From Sphingobacterium sp. ML3W (lineage in GTDB: Bacteria > Bacteroidota > Bacteroidia > Sphingobacteriales > Sphingobacteriaceae), in contig NZ_CP107036.1 of the NCBI RefSeq assembly GCF_029542085.1, positions 3,844,001-3,908,000 on the forward strand: 64,000 bases of DNA, in the 5' to 3' direction. The notes below the pieces were generated by a model. It searched no databases, had not been told where the DNA came from, and saw nothing but the letters and a program-made list of their open reading frames with translations. The translations under genes and the position numbers were made by a program. Below, piece after piece: positions 7,717-15,553 of the stretch; position 1 is the stretch's first letter, and every line of letters begins with the position of its first letter.

Positions 7717-8211
7717 TTAAGACTTTCCCAATTTCCCTTTTGTGTCCATGATGGTGCGGTATAGCTCTTCTTGCCGTTGAGTCCCCAACACATAAGTTAA
7801 TCCATCTTTATCTGTTAGATATACAGCATTTTTCCCCCCCGCAAAAAACTTAATCTTTCCTTTGGTATGCAGATTATAAACAGGATTATTAAAAAAGAAT
7901 GTACTATAAGGAGCCTTTTCAACCTTCGAGATGGAGGCCAGATCAATTTTCACAACTCGCGTTGACCAAAGACCGCTGATCAAGATATGATCCTGAAATA
8001 CCTCAATTCGAAACAAGACCATATACATCATCACAATAGATGTAATAATAATCCCAACTCCGACGATGAAAAACAATTGACTGGAGATCAAATGATCCAA
8101 GTTTAGATAAAATGCCGTAAAGCAGAATAGCACAAGTACCAAACGCACGCTTATCCAAACACGGTCACGTCCTAAATATTGATTTTCCGAATAGAGTACA
8201 CCTTCTTTCAT
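7717..8211 (-). CDS. PH-like domain membrane protein
   Basis: A 164-residue protein. Two membrane segments (about residues 22-42 and 46-68) precede a C-terminal soluble part in which VFQDHILISGLWSTRVVKIDLASISKVE resembles the start of a bacterial PH (DUF304/YdbT-like) domain. Function is unknown. The start is an ATG 35 bases downstream of the tilS stop codon, so it may be transcribed with tilS. Confidence 0.6.
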   Translation of the reverse strand: MKEGVLYSENQYLGRDRVWISVRLVLVLFCFTAFYLNLDHLISSQLFFIVGVGIIITSIVMMYMVLFRIEVFQDHILISGLWSTRVVKIDLASISKVEKAPYSTFFFNNPVYNLHTKGKIKFFAGGKNAVYLTDKDGLTYVLGTQRQEELYRTIMDTKGKLGKS

Positions 8212-8246
8212 TTCTTTTATTAGTATTGGGATAGTAGCCTTAAGCC

Positions 8247-9578
8247 TTAATCACATTTACAGACTAAAGTAAGGACTTTTTTTGTATTGCTGGTAATCTT
8301 ATAACGATTATCCATACGATAATTGGCTAGCCAAAGGATATCGCCATTACCGTTCACCACAATGGGAATATTTTCCTTTTCGAATAAGCTGATTTTTTTA
8401 TTGATGAAAAAATCGCTCAATTTTTTCCGACCTTCCATGCCTAAAGGATAAAAACTATCCCCGACCTTCCATGAACGAATTGTTAAAGGAAAGACAAGCA
8501 GATCGTAATCGAGTTTTGCGATCTCTTTATTGTTGGTGATGGTAAGCTCGGTAGATACCCCAGCATGGAAACAATAATGCTTCCACTCTACGGTTGATGT
8601 TTCCGAGGTGATTATTGCTTCGTCCGAAGATATAAATTCCTTTTCTCTGATAAAAAGTTCATTTCTATCCAAAAGCATATTGTAACAATCCGATTGAAAA
8701 ATACGACCTGATTCCTTGGCCCAAGCCTGTTGCAAATCACTTAACACTGCTTTTGAAAAATTAAAACCAGAGAACAATTCGTATAATAAAGGTAAATTAT
8801 TCAAATATTCTTCCAGGTCCTCCTTACGTACTACCCAACCATCGCCTGCTGTCTGAAAAAGTTTGTTACGAATGGGTTCGACAAATTGTTGTAACAAGAG
8901 ATATGATTCCTTAAAGTGTGTAATATTCTGTTCAAAAATCTGTTCAAAATCAGGTTGTAGTTTTTTGAAATGAGGAATAATATCTATTCGTATCTTATTG
9001 CGAGCATACTTTGTCGAAAAGTTAGATTGATCATCCCGATAAGCAATAGCATATTCCTGAACGTAATATTCAATTTCACTTGCTTTGAGAAATAAAAGTG
9101 GTCTAATGATACGATCTCTTAAGGGTAAAATTCCCTGAAGACCTTGTAATCCAGTTCCACGTGAAAGATTTAACAGTACGGTTTCAATGTGATCATTGAG
9201 GTGTTGGGCCACAGCAATTCGGTCAAACTGAAGTTCCTCCCTAAGCTGCTCAAACCAGGTATAACGGAGTTCACGTGCAGCCATCTGGATAGAAATTTGG
9301 TTTTCCTTGGCATAGGTCTTAGTATCAAATTGATTGACAAATATTGGAATTCCATTATCAGAAGCAAACTTTCTAACCAAGGCTTCATCCAACTCAGAGT
9401 CCTCCCCACGCAACTGAAAGTTACAGTGTGCAATAGCGATCCTAAAGCCCGCTTTTGCAAATAAATGTGCCATCAACATCGAATCTTTCCCACCACTTAC
9501 TGTAAGCAATATTTTGTCATGAGGCATCATTAAATGCTCCTTTTCAATATATCCCTTTAATCTTTCCAGCACATTCAT
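8247..9578 (-). CDS. tilS: tRNA(Ile)-lysidine synthetase
   Basis: A 443-residue protein. The N-terminal PP-loop ATPase carries SGGKDS (residues 28-33), and downstream motifs HCNFQLRGEDSELDE and VAQHLNDHIETVLLNLSRGTGLQGL are TilS-specific. The enzyme adds lysine to C34 of the AUA-decoding tRNA-Ile. The C-terminal substrate-recognition domain is recognisable near WKVGDSFYPLGMEGRKKLSDFFINKKI. The start is the ATG at 9578. A perfect TAACTTTG element ends four bases upstream and a TTTG -33 box lies 21 bases further up, so this is one of the best leaderless candidates. It is divergent from the OstA-like gene. Confidence 0.95.
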   Translation of the reverse strand: MNVLERLKGYIEKEHLMMPHDKILLTVSGGKDSMLMAHLFAKAGFRIAIAHCNFQLRGEDSELDEALVRKFASDNGIPIFVNQFDTKTYAKENQISIQMAARELRYTWFEQLREELQFDRIAVAQHLNDHIETVLLNLSRGTGLQGLQGILPLRDRIIRPLLFLKASEIEYYVQEYAIAYRDDQSNFSTKYARNKIRIDIIPHFKKLQPDFEQIFEQNITHFKESYLLLQQFVEPIRNKLFQTAGDGWVVRKEDLEEYLNNLPLLYELFSGFNFSKAVLSDLQQAWAKESGRIFQSDCYNMLLDRNELFIREKEFISSDEAIITSETSTVEWKHYCFHAGVSTELTITNNKEIAKLDYDLLVFPLTIRSWKVGDSFYPLGMEGRKKLSDFFINKKISLFEKENIPIVVNGNGDILWLANYRMDNRYKITSNTKKVLTLVCKCD

Positions 9579-9582
9579 GTAA

Positions 9583-9615
9583 CAAAGTTACGGTATATTT
9601 TGTCCGAATGACAAA
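9583..9615 (-). promoter_or_regulatory. tilS promoter (-33 TTTG and -7 TAACTTTG)
   Basis: On the minus strand TTTG (9615-9612) and TAACTTTG (9590-9583) are 21 bases apart, the expected Bacteroidota spacing. The predicted start falls on the A of the tilS ATG. Confidence 0.6.
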
Positions 9616-9664
9616 TTCAGATCTTAAAATTTGTGAAATCCAATAAAGTAGCAATTAAAATCCA

Positions 9665-9672
9665 TATTTTTG
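9665..9672 (+). promoter_or_regulatory. -7 promoter element of the OstA-like gene
   Basis: TATTTTTG ends five bases before a GTG at 9678 and lies downstream of an alternative GTG at 9633. If it is used, the transcript starts within a base of GTG 9678. Confidence 0.4.
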
Positions 9673-9677
9673 CCCTT

Positions 9678-12179
9678 GTGAGACAATACATTTTTACCCT
9701 TATTGTATTAATTTTAACTGCCTTGACGGTCCAAGCGCAGAAACAGGACGAATTAAAGTTACTTTCTTCGTCGCATATTATTACTGGAAAAAACGGTAAC
9801 GTTGTTTTCTATCGTCCAGTTTATGAGCATGTTGGTTCGACGCTATCGTCTGACAGTGGGTATTTACATAATGATAAACTAGGTCGTCAATTCTTTGAAG
9901 CGTATGGAAATGTAATCATCACCCAACCTGATGGCACACAGATATTTTCCAATAAACTGCATTATGAAGCGGCCATGCAGTTAGCCACATTGACGGGAGC
10001 TGTCCGTATGGTCAGTACCAGTGGATCGATATTGACCACCGACCATTTGGTTTATAACATGCGTAGTAAAATTGGAAACTATTATAGTGGTGGACGGATT
10101 CTCTCCGGAAGTGACACCATCACCAGTCAACGCGCGACTTATTTCGAAAATACCGGGGAATCCTATTTTAATCAAAAAGTTGTTGTCCGATCAACCAATG
10201 TTAAAGTCTATACAGACTCCATGAAATACAATGGCAACACCCGGATAACGGATTTCTACGGCCCTACAAATATGAAAGGAAACAAGGGTGAAAATCTATA
10301 TACTGAAAAAGGTCGTTATCATATGGCAACTGGTCAGGCTTATTTTTCAAAAAACAACCTATATACAGAAGGCACTAAATTCCTTAAGGGGGACAGCCTT
10401 TTCTATGACAGACAAGTCGGTATCGGCAAGGCCGTGAAAAACGTTGTCTTTGTAGATACGCTGGATAAATTCTATGCTTATGGTGGATATGGACTCTATA
10501 ATGGGAAAAACGAATCCATCACCATGACCGATAAACCTCTGGTTGTTTCGGTGGTAAAGAAAGATTCCACCAAAAAAGATTCTGTCTCATCCTTCTCGGC
10601 GGTGCAGCAAAAGTCCGAAAAAGAGCTAAAAAAAGAAGCCAAGGAATTAAAGAAAGCTGAAAAAGAAGAGCAGAAGGACAAGGAAAAAAACAATAAAACT
10701 GAAATTGTTGCTAATAAGGATTCTAAAAAGAGCTTAACGGAAAATAAAAATATCATCGGAAAGGATGAAAATTTAAAGGAAAACGCCGAAATGGACTCTG
10801 TCTTTATGACTGCTGATACCCTATTCTCCCAAATGATCTTCCGTCGAAATTATGTTGCCCGAGATTTTAAATTAAACCGTGAAGGGGGAGCCATCGAAGA
10901 AGACGATGAGGTCGATTATGGCGATAAAGATTCCATTTCTTCGGATGTAGATTCAACCAATACCCTACAACAAGCAGCAGATAGTCTTAAGAAAGGCATA
11001 GATAGTTTGCACGATAAGGAAATCAAGAAACCAGTCCTTGACAAGGTGGGCAAGAAATTACCAGATACGGTTACAACCAACAGGCAGAATATTCCGAAAA
11101 AACAACCGGTAATAGCGGGGGATCAAAATCGTATCGAAATTGAAAGAAACCTGAAGGCCGATAGTGTCTTGCGTAAAAAAGCAATCATTCCTAAAGGCGG
11201 GGAATCGGATAAGATTATGGGTGCAGCACTAAAAAATGCACAAGAAGGAAAAAGAGATTCCCTATCCCAAGATACTGCTAAAACAAGGATTCTAAAAGCC
11301 TACTATAATGCGCGACTATTTAAATCCGACCTACAAGCCGTTGCTGATTCGATGTATTATGGCATGCAAGATTCGATGTTTAGGTTAATGGGAAAACCGA
11401 TGATGTGGGCTGAGAATTCGCAGATATCGGGCGATACAATATTCCTACAGGTGAAAAATCAGAAACTGGATAACTCCCTATTGGTTGGAAATGCATTTAT
11501 GGTCAATGCTACTAGTGATTCATTGAAATTTAATCAGATTAAAGGACGAAAAATCACCAGTTTCTTTACCAATAACCGTATGGAGCGCCTCTTTGTTGAT
11601 GGGAATGCTGAAAATATCTTCTATAACATCGATGAGAAAACCAATATAACGACAGAACTCGTTCATGACCGAAGCAGCCGTTTCAAAATTCTGATGGAGA
11701 ACAATAAACTTCAAGAATATGTTTCTATCCGAAAAGTCGATGGAAAAGTCTATCCGATTGCTGAAGTTACAGCGGACAAGGAATTTTTACCAAACTTTAC
11801 ATGGCGTCCTGAGGATCGTCCTAAATCCAAAGATGATCTATTAAATAGGAAACGTGATCTTTCCAAGTCTTCTTTCACCGCTCCGACAGAGAAGGAGACA
11901 GAAGAAAACGGAAAAATGAAATCCAAGCCTAAAGAAGATAGGGAAAACCTTCAAAAAAAGGCCAGCGATACTAAATCTGGAGCGAAGGTTATTACAGACA
12001 AGACAAATGGTAATGCTAAAACAGCCAAACCTGAAGCAACAACAGCTAAATCAGTAAAAAAGGACACTGCTCCCATGGCCGATAAAAAAACTGTTAAACA
12101 GGATTCAACGAATCTAAAACCAGCAGTAATACGAGCACAAGATAGTACTCAAACCTCCAAAAAGAAAGAGGTAAAATAG
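9678..12179 (+). CDS. OstA-like (LptA/LptD-related) envelope protein
   Basis: An 833-residue exported protein from GTG 9678 (848 if the GTG at 9633 is used). The signal peptide is RQYIFTLIVLILTALTVQAQ. Residues about 25-300 form an OstA-type beta-jellyroll repeat region (YGNVIITQPDGTQIFSNKL, LTGAVRMVSTSGSILTTDHL), related to the LptA bridge in LPS transport. A Lys/Glu/Asp-rich low-complexity region (about 300-530) follows, then a second OstA-like stretch and a Lys-rich tail. Bacteroidota carry large OstA-like proteins of this kind. A role in LPS export is inferred from the fold only. The start at 9678 is chosen because it opens the signal peptide and fits the promoter match. Confidence 0.75.
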   Translation: MRQYIFTLIVLILTALTVQAQKQDELKLLSSSHIITGKNGNVVFYRPVYEHVGSTLSSDSGYLHNDKLGRQFFEAYGNVIITQPDGTQIFSNKLHYEAAMQLATLTGAVRMVSTSGSILTTDHLVYNMRSKIGNYYSGGRILSGSDTITSQRATYFENTGESYFNQKVVVRSTNVKVYTDSMKYNGNTRITDFYGPTNMKGNKGENLYTEKGRYHMATGQAYFSKNNLYTEGTKFLKGDSLFYDRQVGIGKAVKNVVFVDTLDKFYAYGGYGLYNGKNESITMTDKPLVVSVVKKDSTKKDSVSSFSAVQQKSEKELKKEAKELKKAEKEEQKDKEKNNKTEIVANKDSKKSLTENKNIIGKDENLKENAEMDSVFMTADTLFSQMIFRRNYVARDFKLNREGGAIEEDDEVDYGDKDSISSDVDSTNTLQQAADSLKKGIDSLHDKEIKKPVLDKVGKKLPDTVTTNRQNIPKKQPVIAGDQNRIEIERNLKADSVLRKKAIIPKGGESDKIMGAALKNAQEGKRDSLSQDTAKTRILKAYYNARLFKSDLQAVADSMYYGMQDSMFRLMGKPMMWAENSQISGDTIFLQVKNQKLDNSLLVGNAFMVNATSDSLKFNQIKGRKITSFFTNNRMERLFVDGNAENIFYNIDEKTNITTELVHDRSSRFKILMENNKLQEYVSIRKVDGKVYPIAEVTADKEFLPNFTWRPEDRPKSKDDLLNRKRDLSKSSFTAPTEKETEENGKMKSKPKEDRENLQKKASDTKSGAKVITDKTNGNAKTAKPEATTAKSVKKDTAPMADKKTVKQDSTNLKPAVIRAQDSTQTSKKKEVK

Positions 12180-12223
12180 TCCGTATACAAGATAAAGTTA
12201 ATCGACCAAACCTTATCTCGGTA

Positions 12224-12799
12224 TTATTTAGTTTTCAAATAAGTGGCAAGCTTGCCTACGGCAATCGCACGGTGACTGATCGCGTTCTTTTCTTCAGCAC
12301 TCATCTCCGCAAAAGTTGTATCGTACCCATTTGGAATAAAAATCGGATCATACCCAAATCCATCCACTCCTCTACGCCCTTTAGTGATCTTTCCCTCGAT
12401 ACTTCCCTCAAAAAAATGTTGTTGTTCATTCAGGTATAAAGAAATGACGGTTTTGAATCTAGCTGTACGGTTTGGGGTATCTCCTAATCGTTCTAGCACC
12501 AGGTCAATATTCTTTTCCATATCCCTTGAGCCCGAGTAACGTGCCGAATAAACTCCAGGCTCGCCATTTAATGCATCTATTTCGAGACCTGAGTCATCAC
12601 CAAAACAATAAAGTCCATATTTGTTAACCAAATAATCCGTTTTCTGCTGTGCATTTTCCTCAAATGTAACTCCAGTTTCTGGGATATCATCCTGACAATC
12701 GATATCGTTCAAACTTTTGATAACAAAAGCATCCCCCACTATTGCTTGGACCTCCTCCAATTTATGGGCATTATTTGTTGCAAATACAAGTTCTAGCAT
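12224..12799 (-). CDS. rdgB: XTP/dITP pyrophosphatase (Ham1/RdgB family)
   Basis: A 191-residue house-cleaning enzyme that hydrolyses dITP, XTP and similar purine nucleotides to monophosphates. Family motifs are LVFATNNAHKLEE at the N-terminus, FGDDSGLEIDALNGEPGVYSARY in the middle, and GFGYDPIF and SHRAIA near the C-terminus. The ATG at 12799 is preferred to an upstream TTG. A TAAATTTG element ends six bases before it. The gene converges with the OstA-like gene, 44 bases apart, with no clear terminator between. Confidence 0.94.
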   Translation of the reverse strand: MLELVFATNNAHKLEEVQAIVGDAFVIKSLNDIDCQDDIPETGVTFEENAQQKTDYLVNKYGLYCFGDDSGLEIDALNGEPGVYSARYSGSRDMEKNIDLVLERLGDTPNRTARFKTVISLYLNEQQHFFEGSIEGKITKGRRGVDGFGYDPIFIPNGYDTTFAEMSAEEKNAISHRAIAVGKLATYLKTK

Positions 12800-12805
12800 C
12801 CTCTT

Positions 12806-12813
12806 CAAATTTA
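12806..12813 (-). promoter_or_regulatory. -7 promoter element of rdgB
   Basis: TAAATTTG on the minus strand, six bases from the rdgB ATG. Predicted leader is about two bases. Confidence 0.4.
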
Positions 12814-12929
12814 AAAGTTCATTTGTTATCTCCCCCCAGCTAATAGTTTGTTCCTCATTTCACTATCCGCCTGTTGGATCACAATGAGCAAAAATAAGCA
12901 TTTAGGATATAGATAAGCATAAATAAACT

Positions 12930-12937
12930 TATATTTG
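12930..12937 (+). promoter_or_regulatory. -7 promoter element of the secreted-protein gene at 12964
   Basis: TATATTTG matches TAnnTTTG and predicts a leader of about 22 bases. Confidence 0.45.
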
Positions 12938-12963
12938 GCAAATATTAACCCAATAAAAAAATA

Positions 12964-13578
12964 ATGAAAAAGTTCTCTACAGTCGTAAAAGTACTGTTTA
13001 TTCTAATGCTAGTGGCACCTTACACCTTATTTGCACAAAAAATGAAAGTCATTACAGGAAATTTCGATTTCTTAAAAGGACAGCAGGAATTGAATGTTAT
13101 ATTTGATTATGCTCCCATGACCTTTTATAATGAAAAGATGTCCGAAAATGATTATTTAGAAAAGCGAAACAAAGACATCAGCTCCAATAAAGGTACAGCT
13201 GAGGCTGAAAATTGGAAAAATGACTGGGATTATTCAAAATCTACGGCGTTTCCAAATAAGTTTTTTGCATCGATGAACAAAAACTGTGATATCGTCACCG
13301 GCAAGAACGAGTCAGCTCCATATACATTAATAGTTCAAACGACATGGATTTATCCGGGGTGGTTTGCAGGTGTAATGAAACAGCATGCAAAAGTTAGCAC
13401 CCTATTAAAATTTATTGAAACAGCTAATCCTTCTAATGTACTTCTTGAAATCAACAGCGAAAAAGCACCGGGCGATTTTGATTTTGTTGGAATACCAAAT
13501 ACAAATGACCGAATAGCTGAAGGTTATGCAAAAACGGGAAAATCCCTCGCGAAATTTATAACAAAGAAGATTAAATAA
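12964..13578 (+). CDS. Hypothetical secreted protein
   Basis: A 204-residue protein with a signal peptide (about residues 1-25, ending YTLFAQ). The mature part has no domain I can name. Notable segments are SAPYTLIVQTTWIYPGW, which reads like a central beta strand of a lipid- or peptide-handling fold, and a C-terminal AKTGKSLAKFITKKIK. Similar small secreted proteins are common in Bacteroidota, so I take it as a real gene of unknown role. It is monocistronic with its own promoter match. Confidence 0.7.
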   Translation: MKKFSTVVKVLFILMLVAPYTLFAQKMKVITGNFDFLKGQQELNVIFDYAPMTFYNEKMSENDYLEKRNKDISSNKGTAEAENWKNDWDYSKSTAFPNKFFASMNKNCDIVTGKNESAPYTLIVQTTWIYPGWFAGVMKQHAKVSTLLKFIETANPSNVLLEINSEKAPGDFDFVGIPNTNDRIAEGYAKTGKSLAKFITKKIK

Positions 13579-13654
13579 CAGGATAACTACAAGGGATTTG
13601 AGAGCCTACATTGCCTCTTGAATCCCAATGTATAACCTAGCCACCCAATATAAT

Positions 13655-14302
13655 TTAAGAAACAATAAATGTTTTAAACTCGTTCCAGAACAGTTTCTTT
13701 TTATTGACATCGGCAAACATCTCTTCAAAACTGAAGGTATTGAACACCGTTGCTATGCGCCCCTTCATATAGGAATTATGTTCGATTGGTGGAAGTTTCA
13801 ACGATGCAGGTTCCACACCTAATAGAATAATCTTCGTCGGTTGAAAAAATTGCATAATCTGTTTAAAGTCGTTCGGATTATGCGTATTGGCCAAATTAAC
13901 CACCGCAACAGTTTCCTTCGTTAATTTTAGGGCGCCAATCGTTTTTTCAAATGCTTCGAGTGCTGCTGGAGAGAAATAAGGATATTGTGCATAGTGCAGG
14001 ATAAAAAGGATTCCCTGATCTTTGCTACCCTGATAAATAAACTCTCCACCTAATACTTCAAGGGCATTGACAACTCCAACAGAATCTTTTTCATTACCTA
14101 CAACACTTGATTCGTTGCTTTTTTCTATCGTCGCTGGTTTAGCTAGCTGATCAGTAGCAGGAATTCCAACAGCGACATATTCTGTATCCTTTGCTTTAGA
14201 CACAGCTTCCAGCTCTGATTGAAAATCAAAGCCATTGGCAAAAATCGTCTCATCCATCAAGGCTTGTAGGGCGACAGGATTATCTGTTGTTAAATTGCTC
14301 AT
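13655..14302 (-). CDS. Hypothetical protein, possibly HolD-like (DNA polymerase III psi)
   Basis: A 215-residue protein starting at MSNLTTDNPVALQAL; an upstream extension is hydrophobic and poorly supported. The N-terminal half is variable. The C-terminal half has GILFILHYAQYPYFSPAALEAFEKTIGALKL, then KIILLGVEPASLKLPP and finally DVNKKKLFWNEFKTF. That order (short strands, an LLG-V/L-P segment and a terminal K..LW..F helix) resembles the DNA polymerase III psi subunit HolD. The likeness is mine, from residue pattern only, and is weak. Otherwise it is a Bacteroidota protein of unknown function. It may be co-transcribed with the deoxyhypusine-synthase-like gene upstream (128 bases). Confidence 0.6.
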   Translation of the reverse strand: MSNLTTDNPVALQALMDETIFANGFDFQSELEAVSKAKDTEYVAVGIPATDQLAKPATIEKSNESSVVGNEKDSVGVVNALEVLGGEFIYQGSKDQGILFILHYAQYPYFSPAALEAFEKTIGALKLTKETVAVVNLANTHNPNDFKQIMQFFQPTKIILLGVEPASLKLPPIEHNSYMKGRIATVFNTFSFEEMFADVNKKKLFWNEFKTFIVS

Positions 14303-14430
14303 TGTTTGAAAAGGAAATAGTAGAAAGTAAAGATAAGCAAGAAAAGAGTAAAAGAAAAAGGGAGTAAAGAATAAAGAAATTGCCTGAGACAAATTCTTCG
14401 TTCCTCACTCCCTTTCGTATATCGAAAAGA

Positions 14431-15411
14431 TTAATGTCCTAAGATATAAGAGAAAATCAAAGGTGCTACGATTGTAGCATCAGATTCTACGATAAATTTA
14501 GGCGTATCAATATCCAATTTACCCCAAGTGATTTTTTCATTTGGAACTGCTCCAGAGTACGAACCATAAGAAGTAGTTGAATCAGAAATTTGACAGAAAT
14601 AAGCCCAGAAAGGTACTTCTTCCCACTCCAGATCCTGATACATCATCGGAACCACACAGATTGGGAAATCACCGGAAATACCACCCGCAATCTGGAAGAA
14701 ACCTACGCCTTTACCGGCGGAATTGTTACGATACCATTCAGTCAAATAAATCATGTACTCAATACCTGATTTAACGGTGTTTGCTTTCAATTTACCTTTG
14801 ATCACATTTGACGCGAAGATATTACCTGTAGTCGAGTCTTCCCATCCCGGACATACAATCGGCAAATTTTTCTCAGCAGCAGCAACAATCCATGAGTCTT
14901 TTGGATCAATTTCATAATATTGTTCCAATACACCAGAATTAACTACTTGATATAAGAATTCATGTGGTAAGTAACGCTCGCCTTTCGCTTCTGCGGCATG
15001 CCACACATCTTCAAGATGTTTCTGCAAACGACGGAAAGCTTCTTCTTCTGGAATACAGGTATCTGTTACACGGTTGTAGTGATTATCCAATAATTCTCTT
15101 TCTTGTTCCGCTGTCAAATCTCTATAATTTGGTATTCTTTTGTAATGTGAGTGAGCAACTAGGTTCATCACATCCTCCTCCAAATTAGCACCAGTACAAG
15201 AAATAAAATGTACTTTATCTTGACGGATCATTTCTGCCAAAGAAACACCCAATTCAGCAGTAGACATTGCTCCTCCAAGAGAGATCAACATTTTTCCACC
15301 ATCCAAAAGATGTTCCTCGTAACCTTTTGCAGCATCTACTAATGCCGCTGCGTTAAAGTGACGGTAATTATGCTCAATAAATTGAGAAATAGGTCCTTTT
15401 TGAGTACTCAT
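14431..15411 (-). CDS. Deoxyhypusine synthase-like enzyme (probably polyamine metabolism)
   Basis: A 326-residue homologue of deoxyhypusine synthase. NAD-binding and active-site motifs are visible: ISLGGAMSTAELG, ISCTGANLEEDVMNL, and the catalytic-lysine motif ITWGKL (Lys about residue 298), equivalent to the lysine that forms the enzyme-imine intermediate. Bacteria lack eIF5A, so the substrate is not a hypusine protein. Bacterial relatives are known to make homospermidine from putrescine or to transfer aminobutyl groups between polyamines, and I infer such a role. A TACCTTTG promoter element lies 36 bases upstream of the start. Confidence 0.85.
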   Translation of the reverse strand: MSTQKGPISQFIEHNYRHFNAAALVDAAKGYEEHLLDGGKMLISLGGAMSTAELGVSLAEMIRQDKVHFISCTGANLEEDVMNLVAHSHYKRIPNYRDLTAEQERELLDNHYNRVTDTCIPEEEAFRRLQKHLEDVWHAAEAKGERYLPHEFLYQVVNSGVLEQYYEIDPKDSWIVAAAEKNLPIVCPGWEDSTTGNIFASNVIKGKLKANTVKSGIEYMIYLTEWYRNNSAGKGVGFFQIAGGISGDFPICVVPMMYQDLEWEEVPFWAYFCQISDSTTSYGSYSGAVPNEKITWGKLDIDTPKFIVESDATIVAPLIFSYILGH

Positions 15412-15446
15412 GATATTTTCTAACTTTTATAAAATAATAAGTACGG

Positions 15447-15454
15447 CAAAGGTA
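15447..15454 (-). promoter_or_regulatory. -7 promoter element of the deoxyhypusine-synthase-like gene
   Basis: TACCTTTG on the minus strand, predicting a leader of about 31 bases. Confidence 0.4.
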
Positions 15455-15553
15455 CTGAATATTATCTATTTCAGGTTCCCTCTCCCACCAAAACAGCTAT
15501 TAACTGCTTATTTTTTAACAAATGTAAAAAGAATGCTAACACCATAAATAGAA

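Noticed and set aside
10496..10756. Minus-strand frame rich in Phe and Ser inside the OstA-like gene
   Set aside because: Shadow of the Lys/Glu-rich coding region on the other strand.
13592..13626. Possible terminator between the secreted protein and the HolD-like gene
   Set aside because: Arms carry two mismatches and no T-run follows.
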